Translations under genes and position numbers: made by a program
In this document: piece after piece, positions 1-8,863 of the stretch
How the letters are laid out: every line of letters begins with the position of its first letter
Numbering within the stretch: the first letter of the stretch is position 1
Assembly: GCF_017377505.1 (NCBI RefSeq)
Contig: NZ_JAFREN010000016.1
Coordinates: 186,001 to 250,000 of the forward strand
Source: Enterococcus sp. DIV0212c
Lineage (GTDB): Bacteria; Bacillota; Bacilli; Lactobacillales; Enterococcaceae
Direction: 5' to 3'
DNA: 64,000 nucleotides
The notes under the pieces: model-generated
What the model saw: the letters and a program-made list of their open reading frames with translations, nothing else
Told to the model about the DNA's origin: nothing
Databases searched by the model: none

Positions 1-171
1 TTCAACAGCACCATAAAGAACTTTTTTAGGATCACAGCCTCGATTAGGACAAGTCCCGCCCCAAAGATCGGCTTCCACTACAGCAATTTTCTTCCCTTCT
101 GCTGCTAAATCATAAGCCGCCGCCATACCACCTGGCCCACTTCCAATAATGATCACATCAAATTTATCCAT
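1..171 (-). CDS. FAD-dependent pyridine nucleotide-disulfide oxidoreductase, N-terminal part (truncated by window edge)
   Basis: The 57 visible residues start at an ATG (169-171) behind an AAGGAGGATG ribosome site. They contain the dinucleotide-binding signature GSGPGGMAAA of the FAD Rossmann fold (about residues 11-20). The redox motif GGTCPNRGCDPKK follows, with a Cys-x4-Cys pair typical of the glutathione reductase / dihydrolipoamide dehydrogenase / mercuric reductase superfamily. The enzyme would be a cytosolic flavoprotein that passes NAD(P)H electrons to a disulfide substrate. The substrate cannot be told because everything after residue 57 is outside the window. It is transcribed leftward, in the same direction as the reductase gene to its right but beyond that gene's terminator, so it probably has its own promoter. 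Confidence 0.85.
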   Translation of the reverse strand, partial: MDKFDVIIIGSGPGGMAAAYDLAAEGKKIAVVEADLWGGTCPNRGCDPKKVLYGAVE

Positions 172-307
172 TGTAACATCCTCCTTTATTTTCCAACTTA
201 TTCAAAAGCTTTATCAATAATGGATCTAGTAAATACAATACAAATTAATTATATCAAGGGATCTGGGAAAGTGCATGTAATAGGTCAATTCGATTCTTTA
301 CTTAGCA

Positions 308-340
308 GAAAAAAACTTGAAGCAGTTGAGCCTTCAAGCT
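308..340 (-). terminator. Intrinsic terminator after the acetoin reductase gene
   Basis: On the minus strand a CTTGAAG / CTTCAAG stem with a 9-nt loop is followed directly by a T run (TTTTTTTC). It lies 25 bp past the stop codon of the SDR gene, as expected for a Rho-independent terminator. Confidence 0.8.
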
Positions 341-362
341 TTCAATTTCTTTTATAAAAAAC

Positions 363-1136
363 TCACTGAAACTGCATCCCACCATCAACAATAATCGTTT
401 GTCCCGTGATGTAATCAGAATCTTTTCCCGCTAAAAATGAAACAACATTTGCTACTTCTTCTGGTTCTGACAAACGCTTTAAGGTGATATCTTTTGCAAA
501 CTGCTGCATGCCCCACTCATCGTCTTGTCCAGCATTTTGTCCAACATCGTGTGCGATATCCAGCATCATCTCTGTCCGAACGATCCCAGGAGCATAGGCA
601 TTGACTGTGATTCCTTCATCCGCAAGATCTCTTGCCGCAGTTTGTGTGATGCCGCGAATCGCAAATTTGGTTCCGCTGTATACACTCAGATTGGGATTCC
701 CAACCACGCCCGCTTGAGATGTAGCGTTAATTATTTTCCCTCCATGACCTAATTTTTTCCAAGCTTCATGAGCGGCTTGGATTCCCCATAACACACCCCC
801 AACATTGACTCTAAAGACTTCATCAAATTGCGCTTCTGTGATTGTATCGATCGGTGTGATCGGTCCAATTCCAGCATTGTTTACAATAACATTAAAATCA
901 CCAAATACTTCAACTGTCCTTTCGACCGCTGCCAAGACTTCCTCACGTTTTGACACATCCGCCTGAATCGTTAATAATTGATCTGCGTTTGCCTTCAATT
1001 TTTCAGAAGCTTCTTGTAAATGTTCCGGATTGCGGCCAACAATACTTACCTTAAATCCATCTTGAATCAATCTTTTTGCAATAGCTAAACCGATCCCTCG
1101 ACTTCCTCCTGTAACAAATGCAACTTTTTGAGCCAT
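363..1136 (-). CDS. butA: (S)-acetoin-forming diacetyl reductase / acetoin dehydrogenase (SDR family)
   Basis: A classical short-chain dehydrogenase of 257 residues, the normal family length. The cofactor motif TGGSRGIG is at residues 9-16, the NNAG strand is at 86-89, and the catalytic triad is Ser140, Tyr153 and Lys157 (YSGTK). The C-terminus IVDGGMQFQ is typical of the diacetyl/acetoin reductase branch (BudC/ButA), which interconverts diacetyl, acetoin and 2,3-butanediol with NADH in the cytosol as an overflow-redox step of pyruvate metabolism. The start is a clear ATG behind AAGGAGGAACTGTC. It appears monocistronic, with its own terminator. The family is certain; the exact substrate is an assignment by resemblance. 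Confidence 0.85.
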   Translation of the reverse strand: MAQKVAFVTGGSRGIGLAIAKRLIQDGFKVSIVGRNPEHLQEASEKLKANADQLLTIQADVSKREEVLAAVERTVEVFGDFNVIVNNAGIGPITPIDTITEAQFDEVFRVNVGGVLWGIQAAHEAWKKLGHGGKIINATSQAGVVGNPNLSVYSGTKFAIRGITQTAARDLADEGITVNAYAPGIVRTEMMLDIAHDVGQNAGQDDEWGMQQFAKDITLKRLSEPEEVANVVSFLAGKDSDYITGQTIIVDGGMQFQ

Positions 1137-1263
1137 GACAGTTCCTCCTTGGTTTTAAAATTAAATATATTTCAGCTTTAAATCAAAATAAGTCTACACT
1201 CAAGAATAAAAAAAGTAAAAAATATTGTTCCTTCTTTTCAAGAACTAATTCTTATAAAAAATA

Positions 1264-1306
1264 AGAGTGTAAGACAAAACGAAAATACAGTTTTGTCTTA
1301 CACTCT
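1264..1306. terminator. Strong bidirectional intrinsic terminator
   Basis: Perfect 17-bp inverted repeat (arms 1264-1280 and 1290-1306, each containing AGTGTAAGACAAAAC) around a 9-nt loop, with A/T runs on both sides. It lies 110 bp beyond the stop of the M6 protease gene and would end that leftward transcript before the reductase gene. Confidence 0.85.
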
Positions 1307-1416
1307 AAAACCGATGAATACTTTTTTCTCGGCCTACTTTCTTAAATTACTAACTAATCTAACTTCATTATGATACTAGCTAATATCCTTTTTACTAAAT
1401 TTTATTACGATCCTAT

Positions 1417-3054
1417 TTAATTTGGGGTGATATTAGTGAAATTCTTTTTTATAGAAATGAAATAATGAGTATCGTCTGCTTTTGTTTTATCTAAATACAG
1501 ATACATATAATCACCTTTTTCGTAGTATGCTTTTTTACTTTTTCCTGAGCTCATTCTACTGAACCAAGTCGCACTATTCCCAATTTGTTGACCAGCTTCA
1601 TTGTAATACGTCCCTTTTATACCCGTTGTTTCACTTTGAACGGATAAATTAGCCTCATACATTGCCGTATCACTTACTTTAACTTTTACCCAACCTTGTT
1701 GAGTTGTTAAAACTCTGTTTTTATTTAATTCAATTTCACTGTTCAACTCCAAGGCTGTTTCTTTTGTCGTTCCAAAATCCGGAAGCACTTCGACTTCTAT
1801 TTCTTCTATTACCTTATTGAAACCATCTGTTGCTTCAACCACTATCGTTGTTTTTCCAACATTTTTAGCAATAAATTGCGTGTTTAAATTTTCAAATCCG
1901 GTAATTTCATTTCGATCCACTTCACCTACAGCATTATCTTTTACTGAAATAACTGTTGTCGGTGTATAAGTGATTGTTTTATCAACACTCCATTTGATTG
2001 TTTGTTGCGCTCCCTTTGTCATATACAGCTTGCTTTTATTTAACTCTATTTTCTTTAATAGATCTGGTTGACCATTCTTATCTTTACTTATAGAAAGATT
2101 ATATAAGGTATCATCAGCTTTTGTTTTGTCTAAATACATATAGACATAGTCATTTTTTTCATAATACGCTTTTTTACTACTTCCCGTACCTGATCTATTG
2201 AACCAAGTCGCACTATTCCCAATTTGTCGACCTTCTTCATTGTAATACGTCCCTTTTACACCCGTTGTTTCACTTTGAACGCCTAAGTCTACTGCATATG
2301 CCGCTCTATCCCCAGCTTTAAATTTTACCCAGCCTTTTTGAGTAGTATAGACTCTCGCACGGTCTGATTCAATCTCATGATTCAGCTCTAAGGCTGTTTC
2401 TTTTGTCGTTCCAAAATCCGGAAGCACTTCGACTTCTATTTCTTCTATTACCTTATTGAAACCATCTGTTGCTTCAACCACTATCGTTGTTTTTCCAACA
2501 TTTTTAGCAATAAATTGCGTATTTAAGTTTTCAAATCCGGCAATTTCATTTCGATCCATTTCACCTACAGCATTATCTTTTACTGAAATAACTGTTGTCG
2601 GTGTATAAGTGATTGTTTTATCAACACTCCATTTGATTGTTTGTTGTGCTCCCTTTGTCATATACAGCTTACTTTTATTTAACTCTATTTTCTTTAATAG
2701 ATCTGGTTGGCCATTCTTATCTTTACTTATAGAAAGATTATATAAAGTATTATCTGCTTTAGTTTTTTCTAAATTCATATAAACATAGTCATTTTTTTCA
2801 TAATACGCTTTTTTACTACTTCCTGTACCAACTCGACTAACCCAAGTCGCACTATTCCCAATTTGTCGACCTTCTTCATTGTAATACGTCCCTTTAACAC
2901 CCGTTGTTTCACTTTGGACGCCTAAGTCTACTGCATATTCCGCTCTATCCCCGGCTTTAAATTTTACCCAACCTTTTTGAGTAGTATAGACTCTCGCACG
3001 GTCTGATTCAATCTCATGATTCAGCTCTAAAGCTGTTTCTTTTGTTGTTCCAAA
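1417..3054 (-). repeat. Tandem 639-bp (213-aa) in-frame repeats in the M6 protease gene
   Basis: Landmarks such as the FGTTKETALELN codons recur exactly 639 bp apart: unit 1 is 3054-2416, unit 2 is 2415-1777, unit 3 is 1776-1417 and is cut short at the stop. Units 1 and 2 are nearly identical at DNA level over long stretches. Unit 3 starts like the others but diverges in its last 120 codons. Confidence 0.9.
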
Positions 3055-5526
3055 TTCTGGTAACACTTCTATTTCAAACATCGTTTTAATGTTACTTCCA
3101 TCTAAAGCAGTTGCTGTAATAGTCGTTTTCCCAACTTTTTTTCCAATGACTGAGACTTTTGAATCTTCTTCTTTAACAGAGATTATTGAGTCATCCGCAC
3201 TTTCATACCCAACCTCAACTTCTTTTAGCCAATTGTTTTTGTCACCGAAAACTTTCGCTTGAATGTTATTTGACGCTTCATTTGTAAGATAGAATTTTTG
3301 TGTGACAAATTTAATTGTTTTACTTTTAAATTCAACTACATTAATTTGAGCAGTTGTTGTTTTATTCCCATCTTCCGTTGTTGCTGTAATAGTCGCTGCA
3401 CCTTTATTTTTAGCAGTCACTAGCCCAGTAGTTGAGACCGTTGCAACAGTCTCATTTGAACTTTCCCATGTGACTTTTTTGTTTGTTGCATCTTCTGGTA
3501 CTATTTTTGCTTCTAATTGCTTGGTTTGTCCAGTGTTCAACTCAACATCTGTTTCTACTAAACTTATTCCAACAACCTGAATCGGCGGAACCGTAATAGT
3601 TGCTGTTGCAGACTTCCTACCGTCTTCTGTGGTTACCTTGATTACAGATGTTCCTGCTTTTTTAGCTGTAACAACACCTGTATTCGATACAGTTGCTACC
3701 TCTTCATTTGAACTGTTCCAACTCACGGTTTTGCTATCTGCATTTTCTGGCATTACTTTTGCAGTCAATTGTTTCGTTTTTCCTGAGTTTAGCGTTACTT
3801 CTGTCGGATCTACACTTACTCCCGTAACGCCTACAGCTTTCCCCTTAAACGTGACGTTCATACTAGAAGCTGATTCTGAGTTTACAAAGATGTCAAATTC
3901 TGGATATGTGCCATCAGAAATCGCCGTAGATGGTATTGTTGTTTTGGTTAAAGACGTCTGCTGCAGTTCTCCATGACCACCCATGCCTTTATAGTAAAAT
4001 CCATCATAGTTATTGGTATTATAATAACGCGGCTGTTTCAATTTTGAATAACCTAAAATCCCTTCATCTGCCTCTTTTAATGTGACAAGTTGCTCACTCG
4101 AAGATATATTACGACGATATTTTTCATTTACATGATAGATCGCAATTCCTCCTGAAGCAACAATTGGTTTGTACTTGTGTTCTGTAGAATATATCTCTGT
4201 TGCTAATGCTTTATCGTGACCTACTAATTGTCGATTTTCTACTAGAAAATATTCTTGGGGATTTGAGGTTTCAAGACGAAATACATTAAATCCTTCCTGA
4301 CTAATATGATTGATTGCTACAGTTTCTGTCTTATCAACAATTTTAGGCTCTACAATCCCTAAAGCAACCTTGGAATAGACATCTAAATGCGGAGGCGTAG
4401 CTCCATTATTTTCACCGTCTAAGCGTGTCCATGAGCCACTAGCCATCACACTGTATTTCCCTAAACCATCACCATCAGACACACTCACATATTTACCATC
4501 TTGTTCAATGATCGTTTTTTCAGAGTTATATAAATCGGGCAGCCCTAAATCATGACCAAACTCATGTGCAATGAGACCTAATTCAGATTGATACTCATAT
4601 TGTTTGGTTGGATCGCTATTTTTTTGTACCATGCGCTCTCCAAATAGTGTATAGTTGTTTACTTTCACACCATTCACAACTGGGTATCCAATTTTTTGAC
4701 CTTGGAAAGCCCAGTGATGTCCCCAAACACTAGGATTTAAATTTATACTAGAAGCTTCATAGCCTGCAAAAATACTCATAATATGCAGTTCATTTTCTTC
4801 CAGCTTTCCATTTTTGTTTGTGTCATATTCCGAGAGATCGACTAAATCTTGAATAGTTTCTAAAGCATCTTTCAAACTCGGCAAAACTTTATCAAAACTA
4901 TTCGCAGCCTTCGGATGGTTTTGGTCCAATTTCACTCGGACAATTCCATCTTGTTTTCCATATTTTTCTTTTGCCGGAACAATATTTATTTGATCATTCG
5001 TAGCTTCTTTGTAGTAAGTTGCTAAACTTTTACTTGTTTGAGAAAAGATTCTATTTTCCCAATCTGCATCAGTATAATTTAATTGAGCATCATTGAATTC
5101 TACTAAAACGACTAATAGATTTTGCTCTTTATTCCATTTGGTTGTATTTTTTTGCAGTCTTGCTTTGTTTACAGCTACTTCCTTTTGTTTTAACTTATCG
5201 ATATTCTTTACTGATAACGCCTCTGCTGGACGTTTATCGATCAAGTATTTACTTTTAGAAGGCATAGTCGTTTTGGTATTTTCATCTAGCAAACTGTAAT
5301 ACCAATAACCATCTTCTCCAACATCAATCAAGTCACCTGTTTCATTAGCAAGAACATAATTCAAATACTCATCTCCAACTAGCTGAGCTTCAAACTCCTG
5401 ACCTGAAGGTTGTTTGTATTCTCCAATCTGTGTATCTGCAGGTCCTGCATGACTGACATCTGCAAGTGACACCGACATCCCTACACCTAACATCCCCAAC
5501 ATTAAACAATTTTTCCATTTACCCAT
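1417..5526 (-). CDS. Secreted M6-family (immune inhibitor A-like) zinc metalloprotease with BIG2 and long C-terminal repeats
   Basis: A 1369-residue protein. The N-terminal signal peptide ends near residue 28 (VSHAG). A peptidase M6 domain carries the zinc site HEFGHDLGLPDLY with His321, Glu322 and His325, matching HExxHxxGxPDxY of the immune inhibitor A family, which cleaves host proteins outside the cell. Two bacterial Ig-like (BIG2) domains lie at about residues 566-645 and 648-727, followed by another Ig-like stretch. From residue 825 to the end there is a 213-residue unit repeated almost three times. No LPXTG motif or terminal membrane segment is visible, so it is probably released or held non-covalently. 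The start ATG follows AAGGAGTGG. It is monocistronic with its own terminator. Family assignment is secure; substrate and the role of the repeats are unknown. Confidence 0.9.
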   Translation of the reverse strand: MGKWKNCLMLGMLGVGMSVSLADVSHAGPADTQIGEYKQPSGQEFEAQLVGDEYLNYVLANETGDLIDVGEDGYWYYSLLDENTKTTMPSKSKYLIDKRPAEALSVKNIDKLKQKEVAVNKARLQKNTTKWNKEQNLLVVLVEFNDAQLNYTDADWENRIFSQTSKSLATYYKEATNDQINIVPAKEKYGKQDGIVRVKLDQNHPKAANSFDKVLPSLKDALETIQDLVDLSEYDTNKNGKLEENELHIMSIFAGYEASSINLNPSVWGHHWAFQGQKIGYPVVNGVKVNNYTLFGERMVQKNSDPTKQYEYQSELGLIAHEFGHDLGLPDLYNSEKTIIEQDGKYVSVSDGDGLGKYSVMASGSWTRLDGENNGATPPHLDVYSKVALGIVEPKIVDKTETVAINHISQEGFNVFRLETSNPQEYFLVENRQLVGHDKALATEIYSTEHKYKPIVASGGIAIYHVNEKYRRNISSSEQLVTLKEADEGILGYSKLKQPRYYNTNNYDGFYYKGMGGHGELQQTSLTKTTIPSTAISDGTYPEFDIFVNSESASSMNVTFKGKAVGVTGVSVDPTEVTLNSGKTKQLTAKVMPENADSKTVSWNSSNEEVATVSNTGVVTAKKAGTSVIKVTTEDGRKSATATITVPPIQVVGISLVETDVELNTGQTKQLEAKIVPEDATNKKVTWESSNETVATVSTTGLVTAKNKGAATITATTEDGNKTTTAQINVVEFKSKTIKFVTQKFYLTNEASNNIQAKVFGDKNNWLKEVEVGYESADDSIISVKEEDSKVSVIGKKVGKTTITATALDGSNIKTMFEIEVLPEFGTTKETALELNHEIESDRARVYTTQKGWVKFKAGDRAEYAVDLGVQSETTGVKGTYYNEEGRQIGNSATWVSRVGTGSSKKAYYEKNDYVYMNLEKTKADNTLYNLSISKDKNGQPDLLKKIELNKSKLYMTKGAQQTIKWSVDKTITYTPTTVISVKDNAVGEMDRNEIAGFENLNTQFIAKNVGKTTIVVEATDGFNKVIEEIEVEVLPDFGTTKETALELNHEIESDRARVYTTQKGWVKFKAGDRAAYAVDLGVQSETTGVKGTYYNEEGRQIGNSATWFNRSGTGSSKKAYYEKNDYVYMYLDKTKADDTLYNLSISKDKNGQPDLLKKIELNKSKLYMTKGAQQTIKWSVDKTITYTPTTVISVKDNAVGEVDRNEITGFENLNTQFIAKNVGKTTIVVEATDGFNKVIEEIEVEVLPDFGTTKETALELNSEIELNKNRVLTTQQGWVKVKVSDTAMYEANLSVQSETTGIKGTYYNEAGQQIGNSATWFSRMSSGKSKKAYYEKGDYMYLYLDKTKADDTHYFISIKKNFTNITPN

Positions 5527-5959
5527 TTCTCAAACCACTCCTTATTTTTGATAGAGTTAAATACTATCAATAACAAACATATCATATTTCAAAATTTGTG
5601 CAACAAAATAAATAAAAGGTATTTAAAACGAATAATACATTATTTTTTATATTTATCGCGTTTTTCATTCCTAAAAAAATGAATTAAATTTCATCGATTT
5701 ATCTTTTATATTGGAAGAACAAGGAAAATAATTGTGATACCTTTTTTGCCCACTCCATTTTCAATTTTGGTATTTCTTTCACGTCCGTTAGAAATCTAAC
5801 CTTCCTGTTTCTAATAACTCAAAAAAGATACGGTGATGTTTTTTCAATAGAAAGAACTGAATAAAACTCAACGAGCTTTATCCAGTCTACTAAAAGGGTT
5901 CTATCTTTATTTCTCAGTTCTTTCATTAACTTCATTCAAATCTTCACTAATGATCTCGC
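5527..5959. other. Intergenic region with a weak hairpin
   Basis: 433 bp without a convincing gene. An inverted repeat (AAAGAACTGA near 5851 and TCAGTTCTTT near 5914, about 50-nt loop) lies just past the stop of the WxL locus 1 operon and may be its terminator, but its tail is not U-rich. The right flank of the M6 gene (5530-5700) is very AT-rich and should hold that gene's promoter; no clear -35/-10 pair was identified. Confidence 0.4.
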
Positions 5960-6670
5960 TTACTCATTAAATTCAAACGGAATACGTTCAGATGAAAAAT
6001 AAGCATGATTTAAATACAGTACCTGTTTGCTTTTCTCAAACGAGATTGGTTCCAACGAGAAATGAAAATAATCATCAATATTTTTTTTACCAAATATTTT
6101 TTTCATTCCTGCTTCTGTGTATTCGATGTGTAGATTTTTTTTATCATCCGTAATTTTTTTGTACAGAGGGTTTTCTTTTTGTAATGCAGAAATTTCCTTT
6201 TCTGGAATCTTTTTTTTATCTAAAATGATTTGTACTTTTGTTTGTTTTCCATCATAGGTATTGATACCAGCAGCTTGCCACTGCCCTTTATAAAGAAAGG
6301 TATAGCCTTCGACACCTTGATAATTCTCTATTTTAGCAGTCCATGATTTTCCTTCACTTGATAAATTCATTCCAAGTTCAAAATTGCCCCAGGTTCCACT
6401 GATTTTAGATGAAAAAGGGTAAGAGAGGTAACTTCCGATACCAACCCCGATAAGCACTATAGCCAATAATCCAAGCAATATATAAAACATTGTTGGCCTA
6501 ACTAAAACTTCTTCAAATGCCTCATCGTCCATATCCATTTCATCTTCCAACAAAGCTTCTTCAGCTAACGTTATTTCTTCAAAACCACTATCTTTTTCGT
6601 TTTCCAGACTGTGTGGATGATTTACCGGCTGGTTTTCTTTTTGCTCCTGATGATTGTTTTCCTGATCCAT
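5960..6670 (-). CDS. Single-pass membrane protein of WxL locus 1, unknown function
   Basis: A 236-residue protein with a strongly acidic cytoplasmic N-terminus (about residues 1-58, many Glu/Asp), one membrane segment at about 61-88, and an outside domain of about 145 residues with a beta-rich look (SGTWGNFELGMNL near its start). I do not recognise the outside domain. It is the last gene of the WxL locus 1 operon, and its first 83 bp overlap the end of the DUF916 gene in another frame. Its ATG at 6670 has a good AAAGGAAAGGAAG ribosome site inside that gene, so the overlap looks genuine and suggests coupled translation. The acidic tail may pair with the strongly basic cytoplasmic tail of the overlapping partner; this is inference only. 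Confidence 0.75.
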   Translation of the reverse strand: MDQENNHQEQKENQPVNHPHSLENEKDSGFEEITLAEEALLEDEMDMDDEAFEEVLVRPTMFYILLGLLAIVLIGVGIGSYLSYPFSSKISGTWGNFELGMNLSSEGKSWTAKIENYQGVEGYTFLYKGQWQAAGINTYDGKQTKVQIILDKKKIPEKEISALQKENPLYKKITDDKKNLHIEYTEAGMKKIFGKKNIDDYFHFSLEPISFEKSKQVLYLNHAYFSSERIPFEFNE

Positions 6671-7802
6671 TACTTGCTTCCTTTCCTTTTTTATTGGCTG
6701 GTCGTTTACCTTTACCTTTTTTTCTACGTTGTTTTTTCTTACGTTTTTTTGATAAAGTAACCAATAAAATAATGATTAGCAGTAATAAAATCGCAGCCCC
6801 GATTGCACCATAAATGATATATTTCATATAATCTTTCTCTAAATCAACAGCTTTTTCGTTTAATTCTTTGGCTTCTTTAGCGCTGATCGTAAAGTTCTGT
6901 TTAAAGTTCCATGTTTGGCCAGTAACTTCTGATTTTGCAGTCATTTCTAATTGATAACTACCAGCTTCAAATGGTTTATTATCCCATGAAATCGCATAGT
7001 CAAAATTTGTATTTGGTGCTACTCGATAATTACTGACTTTATGTTCATGAAGTACATCAGAACTGCCTTTTTTCATGATTTTAGCATCATAGGTTACTTT
7101 ATCAATAATTGTCGGTGTAGGATTTTGTAAATTAACTTTTACCGCATTTCTTCCAACTACTTGTGATGCTACAATTTTCTTCACTTTTAGATCTGATTTT
7201 GGAAGTTCCTCATTTTCACGTACTCTCATGGCAATCGTATATGCATACTTATTTGCTATGCTAAAACCGCTATCTTCTTTTTCTGCTTTTGAGCTACCTT
7301 CCTTCTCTCCTTCAGCATCTGTTACTCGAATGCCGCCATATACAATCCCTTCAAAAGGTTCTGTCGGAATCGTTAAATTAATCTTAACGTCTGCTTCACT
7401 TTTAGCAGGTATACTTATAAATTCATCCGTTTTAGCAATATCCGATAATGGTAATTTCATGCTTTCATCACGTTTTGAAGCATCCAAGGCATAGACAAAC
7501 GAACCACTTGCCCCTGTATAAGCAGGATTGATTTCAATTTTAGCTGTCGTTTCTTTATCACCCATATTATAGACTTTCAACGTCAATTCTTGTGTTTGAC
7601 CAGGTTTTACCTCTAAGTCATAATAGCCCGCATCTTTTGTCAGCTGATTATCTGGTAATTCTGCTTTAACAGATAAATTAGATTCTTCGCCTTCTGCATA
7701 AGCATTTACTGGACTCAAAAAACAAAGTACAGTTATTAAACAAAATAAAAAAAAGCTCTTCTTAAATAAAGAAGTATGTATTTTCAGAGTTACGTTTTGC
7801 AT
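6588..7802 (-). CDS. DUF916/DUF3324 cell-surface protein (WxL partner) of locus 1
   Basis: A 404-residue protein. The signal peptide ends near residue 36 (VNAYAE). An N-terminal DUF916 (WxL-interacting, peptidoglycan-binding) domain follows, recognisable by GYYDLEVKPGQTQELTLKVYN and GIVYGGIRVTD. DUF3324 follows with NPTPTIIDKVTYDAKIMKKG and the N-F-D-Y-A-I-S-W segment. One membrane helix (about residues 330-350) precedes a very basic tail rich in Lys/Arg. Members of this family are encoded with WxL proteins in low-GC Gram-positives and are thought to hold WxL complexes at the wall. Two stem-loops separate it from the WxL gene upstream, and its 3' end overlaps the next gene by 83 bp. Confidence 0.9.
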   Translation of the reverse strand: MQNVTLKIHTSLFKKSFFLFCLITVLCFLSPVNAYAEGEESNLSVKAELPDNQLTKDAGYYDLEVKPGQTQELTLKVYNMGDKETTAKIEINPAYTGASGSFVYALDASKRDESMKLPLSDIAKTDEFISIPAKSEADVKINLTIPTEPFEGIVYGGIRVTDAEGEKEGSSKAEKEDSGFSIANKYAYTIAMRVRENEELPKSDLKVKKIVASQVVGRNAVKVNLQNPTPTIIDKVTYDAKIMKKGSSDVLHEHKVSNYRVAPNTNFDYAISWDNKPFEAGSYQLEMTAKSEVTGQTWNFKQNFTISAKEAKELNEKAVDLEKDYMKYIIYGAIGAAILLLLIIILLVTLSKKRKKKQRRKKGKGKRPANKKGKEASNGSGKQSSGAKRKPAGKSSTQSGKRKR

Positions 7803-7830
7803 GATTACTTTCCTCTCAGTTGCTTGATTT

Positions 7831-7940
7831 ACGAATGAAAAAGGTAGGTGTAAAAGGGTAAAATTTCTCGTTTTTACACCACCATTTATTCGTATTTAGA
7901 GGGTGTGGTGAAACCAGCTTATCGTTTCACCACAGCCCTC
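7831..7940 (-). promoter_or_regulatory. Tandem intercistronic stem-loops between WxL and DUF916 genes
   Basis: Two inverted repeats sit in the 163-bp gap. One has arms 7899-7914 and 7924-7940 (GAGGGTGTGGTGAAAC type, GC-rich, near perfect with one extra base). The other has nested arms from 7831 to 7893 (ACGAAT...ATTCGT outside, GGTGTAAAA...TTTTACACC inside). Neither is followed by a good U tract on the minus strand, so they look more like mRNA 3'-end protecting or partially attenuating structures than full terminators. Confidence 0.6.
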
Positions 7941-7965
7941 TTAAATGTTTATTTAGTATTCTCTT

Positions 7966-8799
7966 TTATGGCTCTACAGTTAATGACCATGTAAGTTTTG
8001 TTGAGTAAGCTTTAGCTTGTGCTTTATCTGATGCTGGAACATTTAATTGTACATCATCATATCGTGCACCTAAAGCTGGTGCTGATGCAGCATCTGGTCC
8101 ATAGTTATTTGCATCATAAGCTTTTTTGAAAATAACAGATGAGATTGAACCATTTGTTGTTCCTTCATCTGTATCTACCATTTTTGAAGAAAAGACACCT
8201 AATGAATCTGGCGTATCACCAGCTACAGGAATCACAGCATGTCCATTTTCAGGAATCGTCACACCTGTCACCATATTACTAGCATTAGTCTCATTTAAAT
8301 TATTTGTAAACGATTGATTGAAAATGCGAATACGTGAATTAGTCAGCTCATGACCACCTGTTTCTTTTTCAGTTTCTTTGAACGTTGTATCTTGAGTTAC
8401 TGAGACCTTCCAATCTGTTGCACGTTTTCCTGAAAAATCTCCAACTTGGACAAATAAAGGTACCGCATATTTAGTGTCTACATCTTTTGCGTATGCATAT
8501 GATTCATGGGCAACATTTAAGTCATCCCCTTTTGCTTTTAATTCGTTTTCACCAAAATCAAATGCTGGTACATGCAGTAGTTGTACACCTTCAACGCCTA
8601 CTTTGTTACCATCGATCACAATCTCTTCGTCTGTTCCAGGCTTGACAGGATCCACAAGATCTTTTGGCACTTTAAAATTTGCTTTCCCATCTGATTTTAC
8701 AGACTTTGTTCCTGGTTCTGCTGATGCGATTTGTGCTGTTGCAAATAAACTTGTTAATGCCATTGCACAAATTCCGCTATATATAATTGATTTTTTCAT
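7966..8799 (-). CDS. WxL-domain surface protein (locus 1, distal copy)
   Basis: A 277-residue secreted protein. The signal peptide runs to about residue 27 (QIASAEP). The C-terminal half is a WxL domain with the first motif DWKVSVTQ and the terminal motif LTWSLTVEP at the very end. WxL domains bind peptidoglycan non-covalently. The segment between the motifs (NSRIRIFNQSFTNN, LNVPASDKAQAKAYSTKLTW) closely matches the neighbouring protein at 8864-9733, so the two are tandem paralogs. The ATG follows TCAAGGAGGAAAAA. It is co-transcribed with the upstream WxL gene (64 bp gap). A hairpin pair follows its stop codon, which could raise its level above that of the DUF916 gene. Confidence 0.92.
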   Translation of the reverse strand: MKKSIIYSGICAMALTSLFATAQIASAEPGTKSVKSDGKANFKVPKDLVDPVKPGTDEEIVIDGNKVGVEGVQLLHVPAFDFGENELKAKGDDLNVAHESYAYAKDVDTKYAVPLFVQVGDFSGKRATDWKVSVTQDTTFKETEKETGGHELTNSRIRIFNQSFTNNLNETNASNMVTGVTIPENGHAVIPVAGDTPDSLGVFSSKMVDTDEGTTNGSISSVIFKKAYDANNYGPDAASAPALGARYDDVQLNVPASDKAQAKAYSTKLTWSLTVEP

Positions 8800-8863
8800 T
8801 TTTTCCTCCTTGATTTTAAAACCTCTTAAAATAAATACCCCTTTTGTTTGTAACTATTCGCTA

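Noticed and set aside
3629-3976. 115-aa plus-strand ORF opposite the M6 gene, and similar long antisense ORFs opposite other genes
   Set aside because: They are opposite-strand shadows of well-supported coding regions without ribosome sites or known motifs.
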